The position numbers and the translations under genes are program-made. Shown piece by piece: positions 50,666 to 58,895 of a stretch of 61,122 nt of DNA (within the stretch, counting starts at the first letter, position 1; each line of letters begins with the position of its first letter). The stretch is from NCBI GenBank assembly GCA_018817515.1, contig JAHIUD010000040.1, positions 1 through 61,122 of the forward strand, written 5' to 3'. The DNA comes from Pseudomonadota bacterium. GTDB taxonomy: Bacteria; Desulfobacterota; Desulfovibrionia; Desulfovibrionales; Desulfovibrionaceae. The notes under the pieces were generated by a model. It was not told where the DNA came from. It saw only the letters and a list, made by a program, of their open reading frames with translations, and did no database searches.

Positions 50666-52166
50666 GGGGCGTGTCTCCATGGGGCTCGCGGGGGAGGTGT
50701 GGGGCCGCGCCGGAGGGCGCAAGGGACATGAGGATGTCCGCCAGGCCGTTGCAAAGCCGGTAACGGGCGATGATGGGCCAGAAGATGGGGAAGTGCTCCT
50801 TGTGGCCGTGTCGCTTCTGGATCAGCTGGGCGTTGTGCCGCAGGATGCCGGACGCTGCGGAGACGCCGTACAGGTATTTCTTGGAAAACTCGAAGCGCAG
50901 CAGCAAGAGCGCGTTGGCCGCCCCTTCGCTCAGCTCCAGGTCCAGGAACTGGTGCAGGGTGTCCTCGCTGAGGTTGTACTTGATCGCGAAGTACCACCAT
51001 TTCTGCAGCCGGGCGATCTTATCCGCATCGGGGATCTTGAGGCCGGTGCGGTCAAAGAAGCTTGGCGCGTAGGCGATCTCATTCTCGTTGATGAATCCCT
51101 GCGCGACACAATAGCCCGCCAGCCTGGTGTTGGGGTAGGGCTGCAGGATGGAGACCCAGCTGTCGTCGACGCGGTGCTTCCTGTTGAACTCCAGGGTGGC
51201 CAGGGCGTCGCGCAGGGGGTCGGCCACGGGCATGCCGATCATGTTCTGCATGCGTGTCTTGATCTTGTGCTTGCTGAGCAGGCGGATGGCCTGCACGATC
51301 TGCTCGTTACGGATGTGCCCGCGGTTGAGGATGTCTTTCTGCACCATGGGATCGGCGGATTCCAGGGCGAAATTGATCATGAAAAGCCCGGCCTTCTTGA
51401 GCCGCATGAGCAGCTCCTCATCCAGCAGGTTGAGGCTGAAGCAGCAGAGAAAGGGCAGGCCGACCCGCACCGGATAGCTCTCGCAGAATTCCTCAATCCA
51501 GGCCCGCTTGAGCAGGAAATTGTCGTCAATGAACATCACCTGTTCCAGGGGGTAGCGGGCCTTGACCTCCCGAATCTCGTCCAGCACGTCGTCCACGCTG
51601 CGCTTTTGGAGAAAGTGCTGCTGCGACTTGAACTTTTCCTTCCAGGCGTGGTTGTAGCAATAGCTGCAGGAGTAAGGGCAGTCGCGGCAGGTGATGAAGT
51701 TCTTCATGGGGTTGTTGCGAAACTCCGGGAACCTGTAGAACAGCTCCCGGTCCGGAAAGGGCAGGGTGCCCAGGTCCGCCAGGTCGTAGCAAAGCATTCG
51801 CTCCGGGGCCCTACCCTCCACGATGTCCACCATGGCCAGCTCGCCCTGGCCGACAACGACGTAGTCCGCAGCGTCCTCGGGTATCTCGGAAGAAAAGAAG
51901 GTGGCGTGCGGCCCCCCGGCGATGACGGCCAGCCCGTACCGGGAGCGCAGCTCCGAAGCGAGGGCGAGCAGGGGTCCGTGGGAGCCCGTGACCAGGCTCA
52001 CGGCCAGAAAATCCGGCCGGAAGCTGGCGATGAGGCCATGCACGTCCTCGCGCTCGATCCAGCAGAGCATGGACTGATGACCGGCTTCCCGCAGCGCGGC
52101 GGAGAGGTACATTATGCCCAACTTCTCGTTGCGCAGTTCGGACTCGAGGAAGAGGATTCTTGCCAT
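50658..52166 (-). CDS. Cobalamin-binding-type radical SAM protein
   Basis: A 502-residue protein with an N-terminal B12-binding-like domain ('LGIMYLSAALREAGHQ', 'PDFLAVSLVTG', 'LAVIAGGPHATFFSSEIPE') and a radical SAM domain with Cys163, Cys167, Cys170 ('CPYSCSYC'), 'VMFIDDNF' and 'FALESADP'. The N-terminal domain has no DxHxxG motif, so cobalamin binding is not assured. Enzymes of this class methylate unactivated carbons or rearrange sugars. It precedes the aminotransferase in one minus-strand operon. ATG 52166 has only a weak ribosome site. Confidence 0.8.
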   Translation of the reverse strand: MARILFLESELRNEKLGIMYLSAALREAGHQSMLCWIEREDVHGLIASFRPDFLAVSLVTGSHGPLLALASELRSRYGLAVIAGGPHATFFSSEIPEDAADYVVVGQGELAMVDIVEGRAPERMLCYDLADLGTLPFPDRELFYRFPEFRNNPMKNFITCRDCPYSCSYCYNHAWKEKFKSQQHFLQKRSVDDVLDEIREVKARYPLEQVMFIDDNFLLKRAWIEEFCESYPVRVGLPFLCCFSLNLLDEELLMRLKKAGLFMINFALESADPMVQKDILNRGHIRNEQIVQAIRLLSKHKIKTRMQNMIGMPVADPLRDALATLEFNRKHRVDDSWVSILQPYPNTRLAGYCVAQGFINENEIAYAPSFFDRTGLKIPDADKIARLQKWWYFAIKYNLSEDTLHQFLDLELSEGAANALLLLRFEFSKKYLYGVSAASGILRHNAQLIQKRHGHKEHFPIFWPIIARYRLCNGLADILMSLAPSGAAPHLPREPHGDTPHA

Positions 52167-52868
52167 ACGACGTGTCACTCGCTGATTGTTGGGCTCGCCC
52201 GGCTGCCGGGGAACACCCCCTGGCCTGTGCGACAATGCAAGATGCGTGAAAGCTGGAAACAGGGCCTGAACCGGGCAATCCCGTCCTGCTGTCCTTGCGC
52301 CATGATCCGAGCGCGCCGGTGCTTGCGAGGGAACCGGCCTGTCAGAAGTTTAAGGTATGCTGATATGTCCCCAATGGCTGCGCAGTCAATACGTGCGGAA
52401 ATGACCATCTCCCGGAAGGTCTGAAGTGAGCTCGGCCGGAGCGTTTCCTGAGGAAAAAGTGTTTGAGGGGGAGGGCGATGGGTGCTAAAACGGCCTGCCA
52501 GGACTGAGCGGGCAGGTCTTTTGGGGCAGCGCATGGATTTTGCATGCTGGGGGCTAAAGACACGGTTGCAGGCAGCTGCACAGCCAGAAGGCTTCAATGA
52601 TTATAGCCGGAACCATCGACTCTCGCCTGGGGGAATACGTGCGCAGCGCAATGCCGGGCGCGGGGTTGCACTGCTTCGTCCGTCGCCCTGGGCCCTCCTG
52701 CCCGCCCTGGGCTGGAGCCGGGGCAAGCAAGCCCCCATGTGGTAGAGTTCGAGTCGCCGCTGCATGTAAGTGTTTCCGCGTGCTGGCCTTGGCGCCCTTG
52801 AAAGCTTCGGGCGGCGGCACCTCCGGGCAAAGCTTGCGCTGGGTTGCGGTGAAGGCGGCGAGGCGTTG
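52167..52868. other. Divergent spacer, 702 bp
   Basis: Lies between the divergent radical SAM and GT9-GT2 genes and probably holds promoters for both. I see no gene here with good composition or ribosome site. Short inverted repeats are present (such as CCGGT...ACCGG near 52317-52340), and a TTGAGG/GCTAAA pair near 52463-52489 has too short a spacer to be convincing. Confidence 0.4.
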
Positions 52869-55628
52869 ATGGAGAAGTCCCTGTCCAAAGCTGTCGCGCC
52901 CCTGCGCATCCTGCTTGGCCAGCTCGCGGCCAATGGCGACTGCCTCTACGCGACCACAGTGGCCCGCCAGATCAAGCACGACCATCCCGACTGCCACCTG
53001 ACCTGGTGCATCAGCTCGCTGTGCAGCCATCTGCTCCTGAACAACCCCGACGTCGATGAGGTCTGGGAGTATCCCATGGCCAACAGGCTGGACAACGCCA
53101 AGCGCTGGGGAGAGCTGGAGTTGGAGGCCGCGCGCCTGCTGGCTCAGGGCCGCTATGACCGTGCCTACCTGACGCAGCTCTACCCGGCGAACATGCAGAA
53201 CTACGACGGGACGATCCGGCCCAGCCTGCTGCGGGGTTATGGCGCGCCTATCACTGTGCCGGTGCGCTCCATCCTGCGGCCCACGGAGCAGGAGCAGGAG
53301 CGGGTGCGGGGCTTTGCCGAGGCCACTGGGCTCCTGGATTATGAGCACCGCATCCTGTTCGAATGCTCCTCGGCCAGCCATCAGTCCTTCGTGACGCCGG
53401 AGTTCGCCCTGCGCGTGGCCGAGCTGCTGCTCCGCCGCCTGCCGGGTGCCTGCGTCGTTTTGTCCTCGCACCAGCGGGTGCAGACGGACAACCCGGCCAT
53501 CATCGACGGCAGCGTGCTGAGCATCCGCGAGACGGCCTGCCTGGCGCCGCTGTGCACACTGTTTGCCGGTTGCGGCAGCGGCCTCACCGTGGTGGCCACC
53601 ACCACCGAGCAGGCCCCCCAGGACCTCCCCGTGGTGCAGTTCCTGCTGCGGGACACCTCGGTCTACGCCTCTTTTGCGGAGGACTTCGCCTATTGGGAGC
53701 TGGGGGCGGAGCGGTTCATCGAGACCTCCGACGAAGATCCGGAGCACGCCGCCGCCCTCCTCGCGGCCGTGTGCTGGGAGGGCGTGGCCGCCGCCCGCGC
53801 GGTCTACCACGCGCCCCTTCCCCTGACCTTCGACCACTACCTGAGTCTTGTGCGCCAGCTGCTCTTGGGGCGCGGTCGCTCCGTGGACGCGGCGCGTTCG
53901 CTCCTGCTGACCACGGAGCGTTTCGGCTGGGACGCGACCCTGCTGGAATACGCCCATCGCGAGGTGGCCCCGGCCATGACCGGCCTGGGACGGCGTCAGG
54001 CTGCGGACGGCCCGGAAATGCTGGCACGGCTCTACGACGCCATGCACGCGGCCAGGGGCGTGTGCCTGCGGCGCAAGACCTTTGTCTTCGACGTGGCCAG
54101 CGTTGGCGACGTGCCTCTGCCGCAGCCCTTAAGCTTCGTGGTGGACGCCCGCCTCAACCTGGGCCAGCTGGAGGCGGACCTGGAGGCATCGGCCAGTGCC
54201 CTGGGGGAGGCTATTCGCACCAAGGGTGAGGAGTGCCCGCAGCGCTTCCGGGGCGATGCCGTGGGAGCCGCCACCTTTTCCGGGACCTGGCGCGAGAGCC
54301 CGCCGCTGTCCCTGCTGGTCCGGCCAGCGCCTAATTTCAATGTCCTGCCGCCAAACGAGCTTGAAGTGGCGGAAAGGGCCGCTGGCGTGGTGCAGCAGGA
54401 CGACGACGCGCAAACCCCACCTGCCTGGCTCGACCTGTGTCGCCAGGGAGCGGTAGTCCTGGTGACCCCGAGCCCGGCCCTGCGCCGGAGCCAGCTGGCC
54501 CAGGCCGGTTTCGACGTGGGCTTGATCCGCGTGCTGGCGCCCCGCTATGGCGAATTTCCGGAGCGCCGGGGCGGCTTCTTGCGCGCTGCGGAGGACAGCT
54601 TTGTGCACTGGCTGGGGCGCGAGGCCCTGGCCGCCGAGCCTTCCCGGTACCTGTTTGAGCCGTATCTGGACTGCGCTACGGACGTGGCTCTGCTGCGCGG
54701 CCTGCTCAAGCCCGGCCAGGCCATCGGCTTCACCGACGGGGGACTGCTCCCCGCTCCGGAAGGTTTTGGCGGGCTGTCCACGCATGCCCCTTCCGGAGCG
54801 CGGCTCTACCTGGAGCCCGGGCCGGACTGGCTGGCTGGACCGCCCCGGCTGGAGCCCTGCCACGCCTGGCCGCGCATCTCCGTGGTCATGCCGAGCTTCA
54901 ACCAGGCCCGCTTCGTGCGGGAGGCCCTGGACTCCGTTTTGGATCAAGGCTATCCGAATCTGGAACTCATGGTGCTCGACCCCGGCTCCACGGACGGCAC
55001 GCGGGAGATTCTGGAGGAGTACCGGCCAAGACTGAGCCGCCTGGTGCTGGAACCCGACGAAGGGCAGTCCGACGCCCTGCAGCGAGGCCTTGCCCTGGCC
55101 AGCGGCACGGTGCTGACGTGGCTGTGCACCGACGACAGGCTGGAGCCCGGTTCACTGTTCCGCGCGGCGGAGGCGCTGGACCGCTACGGCGCGGACTTGG
55201 TGGTGGGCGGCTGCCTGCGCATCGACGACGAGGGGCGGGAACTGTTCCGGCACCAGTGCTTGCTGCCCTTCGGCGCGCCATGCAGGCTGCCGGTGCTGGA
55301 CATCGTCGATTTTTTGGGCTCGTGGCAGCTGGGAAACTATTTCTACCAGCCCGAGGTGTTCTTTACTGCGGATATCTGGCGGCGCTCCGGGGCGATGCTC
55401 TGGAAGTCGGCCTACTACGGCATGGACTACGACCTCTGGGTGCGCATGGCCCTGGCCGGTGCGAGCATTGTCCACGTGCCGCAGGTGTTTGCGGCCAGCC
55501 GGGAGCAGTGCGAGCAGAAGACGTGCCTGGACGGATCGCGCAGTCCGTATCTGTTTCAGGTGGAGAATTTCATGAAGTCCTACTCCGGCATGGTGCGAGC
55601 CATGTTCGCCGGGGCTTTGCAGCCCTAA
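52869..55628 (+). CDS. Fusion of GT9-like and GT2 glycosyltransferases
   Basis: A 919-residue protein with two glycosyltransferase ends. The N-terminus resembles GT9: 'PLRILLGQLAANGDCLYATTVARQIKHDHPDCHLTWCISS', 'SLLRGYG', and a later 'TLFAGCGSGLTVVATTTE' at the expected donor-site region. The middle (about 370-660) is unassigned. The last 250 residues are a GT2 domain ('ISVVMPSFNQARFVREALDSVL', 'LDPGSTDGTREIL', 'EGQSDALQRGL', 'WLCTDDRLEPGS', 'YGMDYDLWVRMA'). GAGG sits near ATG 52869, which is better than an upstream start. Probably transfers two sugars in sequence; inference. Confidence 0.75.
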   Translation: MEKSLSKAVAPLRILLGQLAANGDCLYATTVARQIKHDHPDCHLTWCISSLCSHLLLNNPDVDEVWEYPMANRLDNAKRWGELELEAARLLAQGRYDRAYLTQLYPANMQNYDGTIRPSLLRGYGAPITVPVRSILRPTEQEQERVRGFAEATGLLDYEHRILFECSSASHQSFVTPEFALRVAELLLRRLPGACVVLSSHQRVQTDNPAIIDGSVLSIRETACLAPLCTLFAGCGSGLTVVATTTEQAPQDLPVVQFLLRDTSVYASFAEDFAYWELGAERFIETSDEDPEHAAALLAAVCWEGVAAARAVYHAPLPLTFDHYLSLVRQLLLGRGRSVDAARSLLLTTERFGWDATLLEYAHREVAPAMTGLGRRQAADGPEMLARLYDAMHAARGVCLRRKTFVFDVASVGDVPLPQPLSFVVDARLNLGQLEADLEASASALGEAIRTKGEECPQRFRGDAVGAATFSGTWRESPPLSLLVRPAPNFNVLPPNELEVAERAAGVVQQDDDAQTPPAWLDLCRQGAVVLVTPSPALRRSQLAQAGFDVGLIRVLAPRYGEFPERRGGFLRAAEDSFVHWLGREALAAEPSRYLFEPYLDCATDVALLRGLLKPGQAIGFTDGGLLPAPEGFGGLSTHAPSGARLYLEPGPDWLAGPPRLEPCHAWPRISVVMPSFNQARFVREALDSVLDQGYPNLELMVLDPGSTDGTREILEEYRPRLSRLVLEPDEGQSDALQRGLALASGTVLTWLCTDDRLEPGSLFRAAEALDRYGADLVVGGCLRIDDEGRELFRHQCLLPFGAPCRLPVLDIVDFLGSWQLGNYFYQPEVFFTADIWRRSGAMLWKSAYYGMDYDLWVRMALAGASIVHVPQVFAASREQCEQKTCLDGSRSPYLFQVENFMKSYSGMVRAMFAGALQP

Positions 55629-55642
55629 TCCCAGGAGGTGCC

Positions 55643-56998
55643 ATGCATCCGAGAATAATTAAGCGTTGCCGGGTCTGCGGCAACGCCACCCTTGAAAAGA
55701 CAATGGACTTCGGGGAGCAGTATCTTCAGGGCTCCTTCGTGAAACCCGGCTGCCAGATGCCCCCGAGGCGCAAGCTTCCGCTGGAGCTTGTGCGCTGCGA
55801 CCCCTCCGCCCAGGAGAACGCCTGTGGCCTGCTGCAGCTGGCCCACACCTTTCCGCCGGAGATCCTCTACGCCAACTACTGGTACCGTTCCGGCACCAAC
55901 GCAACCATGCGCGACCATCTCCTCGGCATCGTGGAGAGCATCCAGAATGTGGCCGGACCGCTCGGCCCGGGCAGCAAGGTGCTCGACATCGGCTGCAACG
56001 ACGGCACGCTGCTCGGGGCCTATCCGGCGCATGTGGCCAAGGTCGGGGTGGACCCTTCGGACATCGCGCGGGAGATTGCGCCCCCGGTCCAGGTGATCAA
56101 CACCGTGTTCCCCTCGGCCGACGCCCTTGCAGGCATCGGCGAGCAGAGCGTGGACGTCGTCACCAGCATCGCCATGTTCTACGACCTGGACGATCCCGTG
56201 GCCTTTGTCCGGGCGGTGCGCTCGCTGCTCAAGGAGAAGGGCGTATGGGTGCTGGAGATGTCCTACCTGCCGCTCATGCTCGCGCGGAACGCCTTTGACA
56301 CCGTGTGCCACGAACACCTGGAGTACTACACCCTGGATGTGCTTGGGCACATCATGGCCCAGGCCGGGCTCAAGATATTCAAGGCTGGGCTGAACGAGAT
56401 CAACGGGGGCAGCCTGCGTTGCTACGTCTGCCGTCAGGAATGCGTAGCCTTCGGCACCCCGGCGGACACCGATTTCCTCAACTGGCTGCGCATCCGCGAG
56501 TTTGAGATGGAACTCGACACTCCCGCTCCGTACAAGGAGTTCCAGCACCGGGTGGAGTTGCTTCGCGCGGACACCACGGCCCTCTTGACGCGCCTGCGCT
56601 CCGACGGCGCGCGCATCCACGTGTACGGGGCCTCCACCAAGGGCAACGTGCTGCTGCAATGGTACGGCCTGAGCCGGCTGTGGATCGCCGCCGCCGCAGA
56701 CCGCAACCCCGTCAAGGTGGGCGCGAGCACCCTGGGCACGGAGATCCCCATCATCGACGAAGCGAGCTCCCGGGCCATGAAGCCGGACTACTACCTGGTG
56801 CTCCCCTGGCATTTTTTGCCGGAGTTCCTGCGCCGGGAGCGGGAGACCGTCCGCGCGGGCACCAAGCTCATCGTCCCCCTGCCGGAACTCATGGTGGTGG
56901 AGGAAGCCAACATCGACGCGCTCATCGCCGAGTTCGACGCGCGCGTGGCCAAGGGCAGCAATTCGGTGGAGGCGCTCATCGCAGGGTACCGGACATGA
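55643..56998 (+). CDS. Sugar C-methyltransferase, TylCIII-like
   Basis: A 451-residue protein with the complete three-part build. The Methyltransf_13 zinc domain has 'CRVCGNATLEKTMDFGEQYLQGSF' and 'ACGLLQLAHTFPPEILYANYWYRSGTNATMRDH'. The SAM domain has 'VLDIGCNDGTLLGAYP', 'CHEHLEYYTLDVLGHIMAQAGLKIF' and 'INGGSLRCYV'. The Methyltransf_14 domain has 'HVYGASTKGNVLLQWYGL...NPVKVGASTLGTEIPII'. Such enzymes methylate C3 or a nearby carbon of 4-keto nucleotide sugars, making branched-chain deoxysugars. CAGGAGG precedes ATG 55643. The end overlaps the SDR start (ATGA at 56995). Confidence 0.9.
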   Translation: MHPRIIKRCRVCGNATLEKTMDFGEQYLQGSFVKPGCQMPPRRKLPLELVRCDPSAQENACGLLQLAHTFPPEILYANYWYRSGTNATMRDHLLGIVESIQNVAGPLGPGSKVLDIGCNDGTLLGAYPAHVAKVGVDPSDIAREIAPPVQVINTVFPSADALAGIGEQSVDVVTSIAMFYDLDDPVAFVRAVRSLLKEKGVWVLEMSYLPLMLARNAFDTVCHEHLEYYTLDVLGHIMAQAGLKIFKAGLNEINGGSLRCYVCRQECVAFGTPADTDFLNWLRIREFEMELDTPAPYKEFQHRVELLRADTTALLTRLRSDGARIHVYGASTKGNVLLQWYGLSRLWIAAAADRNPVKVGASTLGTEIPIIDEASSRAMKPDYYLVLPWHFLPEFLRRERETVRAGTKLIVPLPELMVVEEANIDALIAEFDARVAKGSNSVEALIAGYRT

Positions 56999-57957
56999 CC
57001 AAAAGCCTCGTGCTTGGCGCTGGCGGCCAGGACGGCAGCTATCTGGCCGAACACCTGGTGCGGCGCGGCCATGAGGTCGTCGGCGTGGGTCGCGCGCCCG
57101 GCGCCGGTGCGCATGCTCCTGCAGGCGGCTACCGCTACCGCAGTCTGGATGTCGCCGCTGCCCCGGCCCTGCGCAGGCTTCTGGACGCGGAGGCCCCGGA
57201 CAGGGTGTTCCACTTTGCGGCGGTGCACGGCTCCGCCGGTTTCGCCTACGAGCCGGTGTGGGGCCAGGCCCTGGCGGTGAACTCCGGGGCCCTGCACACG
57301 GTGCTGGAGTATGCTCGCCAGTGTGCCAGGCCGGTGGGCGTGGTCTACGCCAGTTCGTGCAAGGTCCTGGGCGATCCGCTCAAGGGTACGCTGGACGAGG
57401 ATTCGCCGCGCAGCGCCACCTGCCTGTACACCATCACGAAGCTGGCGGCGGAGGAGCTGCTCAAGCAATACCGCGCGCGCCACGGCGTGGCAGGGAGCAT
57501 CGTCACCCTGTTCAACCACGAGTCGGTGCGCAGGCCGCCGGACTTCTTCTTTCCCCGCCTGGCGCGCGAGCTGGCGCGCTGCCTTGCGGACCCGGCGCAT
57601 GAGTTTGCGGTGCGGACGCTGGATTTCTATTGCGACTGGGGCGCGGCCGAGGAGTACATGGATCTCGTGTGTGAGCTGGCGGAGCGCGCTCCGGGCCAGG
57701 ACACGCTGCTGGCCAGCGGCGTCACCTGGCATGGCCGGGATTTTGTGCGCGGGCTGTTCGCCCGGCATGGGCTTGAGGCCGACCGCCACGTGCGCGAGAC
57801 GGAAGGCGCGGGCGCTTGTGCTCCGGTGGCCTTCCAGGCCGACATCTCCCGGCTGGTGCGGCTGGCGGGGCGCGGTCCCGCGCGGCACCCCTACGAAGTT
57901 CTGGACGAGCTGCTGGCCGGGGAGCGGCCGGAGGTGCGGCATGACCGGGCAGAATGA
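56995..57957 (+). CDS. NAD(P)-dependent sugar epimerase/dehydratase (Gmd-like SDR)
   Basis: A 320-residue extended SDR. NAD(P)-binding 'GAGGQDGSYLAEHLVRRGHEVVGV' begins at residue 8; catalytic Tyr145 and Lys149 are in 'CLYTITKLAAEELL'; 'ASSCKVLGDP' holds the Ser/Thr-like position. 'LFNHESVRRPPDFFFPRLARELA' is of the GDP-mannose 4,6-dehydratase type. It probably acts on the same nucleotide sugar as the adjoining C-methyltransferase, as a reductase or epimerase. Overlaps the preceding gene by ATGA and the next by 17 bases. Confidence 0.8.
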   Translation: MTKSLVLGAGGQDGSYLAEHLVRRGHEVVGVGRAPGAGAHAPAGGYRYRSLDVAAAPALRRLLDAEAPDRVFHFAAVHGSAGFAYEPVWGQALAVNSGALHTVLEYARQCARPVGVVYASSCKVLGDPLKGTLDEDSPRSATCLYTITKLAAEELLKQYRARHGVAGSIVTLFNHESVRRPPDFFFPRLARELARCLADPAHEFAVRTLDFYCDWGAAEEYMDLVCELAERAPGQDTLLASGVTWHGRDFVRGLFARHGLEADRHVRETEGAGACAPVAFQADISRLVRLAGRGPARHPYEVLDELLAGERPEVRHDRAE

Positions 57958-58864
57958 TATCATTGCACGGCTGGAGCGGCTGGCCCGCGCCCAGGAGACC
58001 CAGCTCATGCTGGCCGGGCGCCAGGCCTGCTGGGCCTTGCGCGGGCGCAAGCTGGAGTGCCTGGCTGATGCCGAGTTCAAGGTGTCCTCCCAGTTCGGGG
58101 AGGACGGCATCATCGAGTGGCTGGTGCAGACGCTGCCACAGGGTGACGAGCGCTTCGTGGAGTTCGGAGTGGAGAACTACCGCGAGGCCAACACGCGCTT
58201 CCTGTTGCAGAACCGCAACTGGAAGGGGCTCATCCTCGACGGCGGCGCAGGGCTGGAGGAGAGCCTGCACGCAGATGGCGAGCTGCTCTGGCGCCACGAC
58301 CTGACCGCAGCCTCGGTCTTCATCACGGCGGAGAACATCGACGAACTGCTGACCCGGCACGGCTACACCGGCGAGATCGGGCTCCTGAGCGTCGACATCG
58401 ACGGCAACGACTACTGGGTGTTGAACAGCATCCGGGCGGTTTCGCCGCGCATCCTCGTCGTGGAATACAACTCGATCTTCGGCGACAGGTGGCCGGTGAG
58501 CATTCCCTATCAGCCGGACTACACCCGCTTCGCAGGACACCACAGCGGCCTGTATTTCGGTGCGTCCATCCAGGCCCTGCTGCATTGGGCCGGGGAGAAC
58601 GGCTACGGCTTCGCCGGGACCTGCTCCAACGGCATCAACGCCTTTTTCGTCCGCGACGACCTCTTCCCCCAGGTGCGCGACCGACTGGCCGCAACGCGCT
58701 CCTTCCCCTCCCGCCACCGCGACGCCCGCGACAGCCAGGGGCGGTTGGCCTACACCGGCGGCCGGGCCCGCACAGAGCTCATTATGGACCTGCCTCTGGT
58801 GCGGGTGGACACCATGGCCCCCTGCACCCTGCGCGAGCTGGGCGACCCCTTCACCCCCGACTAG
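57941..58864 (+). CDS. FkbM-like protein of unknown specificity
   Basis: A 307-residue protein. 'FKVSSQFGEDGIIEWLVQTL', 'FVEFGVENYREANTRFLLQNRNWKGLILDGG' and 'IGLLSVDIDGNDYWVL' resemble FkbM-type methyltransferases, in which an acidic residue of 'FVEFGV' and 'VDIDG' would bind SAM. The C-terminal third ('NGINAFFVRDDLFP') is not family-typical. ATG 57941 has GGAGG upstream and overlaps the SDR gene by 17 bases. It may be an inactive or altered methyltransferase. Confidence 0.6.
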   Translation: MTGQNDIIARLERLARAQETQLMLAGRQACWALRGRKLECLADAEFKVSSQFGEDGIIEWLVQTLPQGDERFVEFGVENYREANTRFLLQNRNWKGLILDGGAGLEESLHADGELLWRHDLTAASVFITAENIDELLTRHGYTGEIGLLSVDIDGNDYWVLNSIRAVSPRILVVEYNSIFGDRWPVSIPYQPDYTRFAGHHSGLYFGASIQALLHWAGENGYGFAGTCSNGINAFFVRDDLFPQVRDRLAATRSFPSRHRDARDSQGRLAYTGGRARTELIMDLPLVRVDTMAPCTLRELGDPFTPD

Positions 58865-58866
58865 AG

Positions 58867-58895
58867 CTGAGCCGCCGGGAACTGCTGGCGTTCAG
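58867..58895. terminator. Imperfect stem-loop between convergent genes
   Basis: CTGA (58867-58870) and CGCC (58873-58876) pair with GGCG (58887-58890) and TCAG (58892-58895), with small bulges and a 10-base loop. It overlaps the two stops and may be a bidirectional terminator. Confidence 0.35.

Noticed and set aside
52597..52868. Possible 90-residue ORF upstream of the GT9-GT2 fusion
   Set aside because: No ribosome site, a Cys/Pro/Arg-rich shadow-like translation and a position in a likely promoter region.
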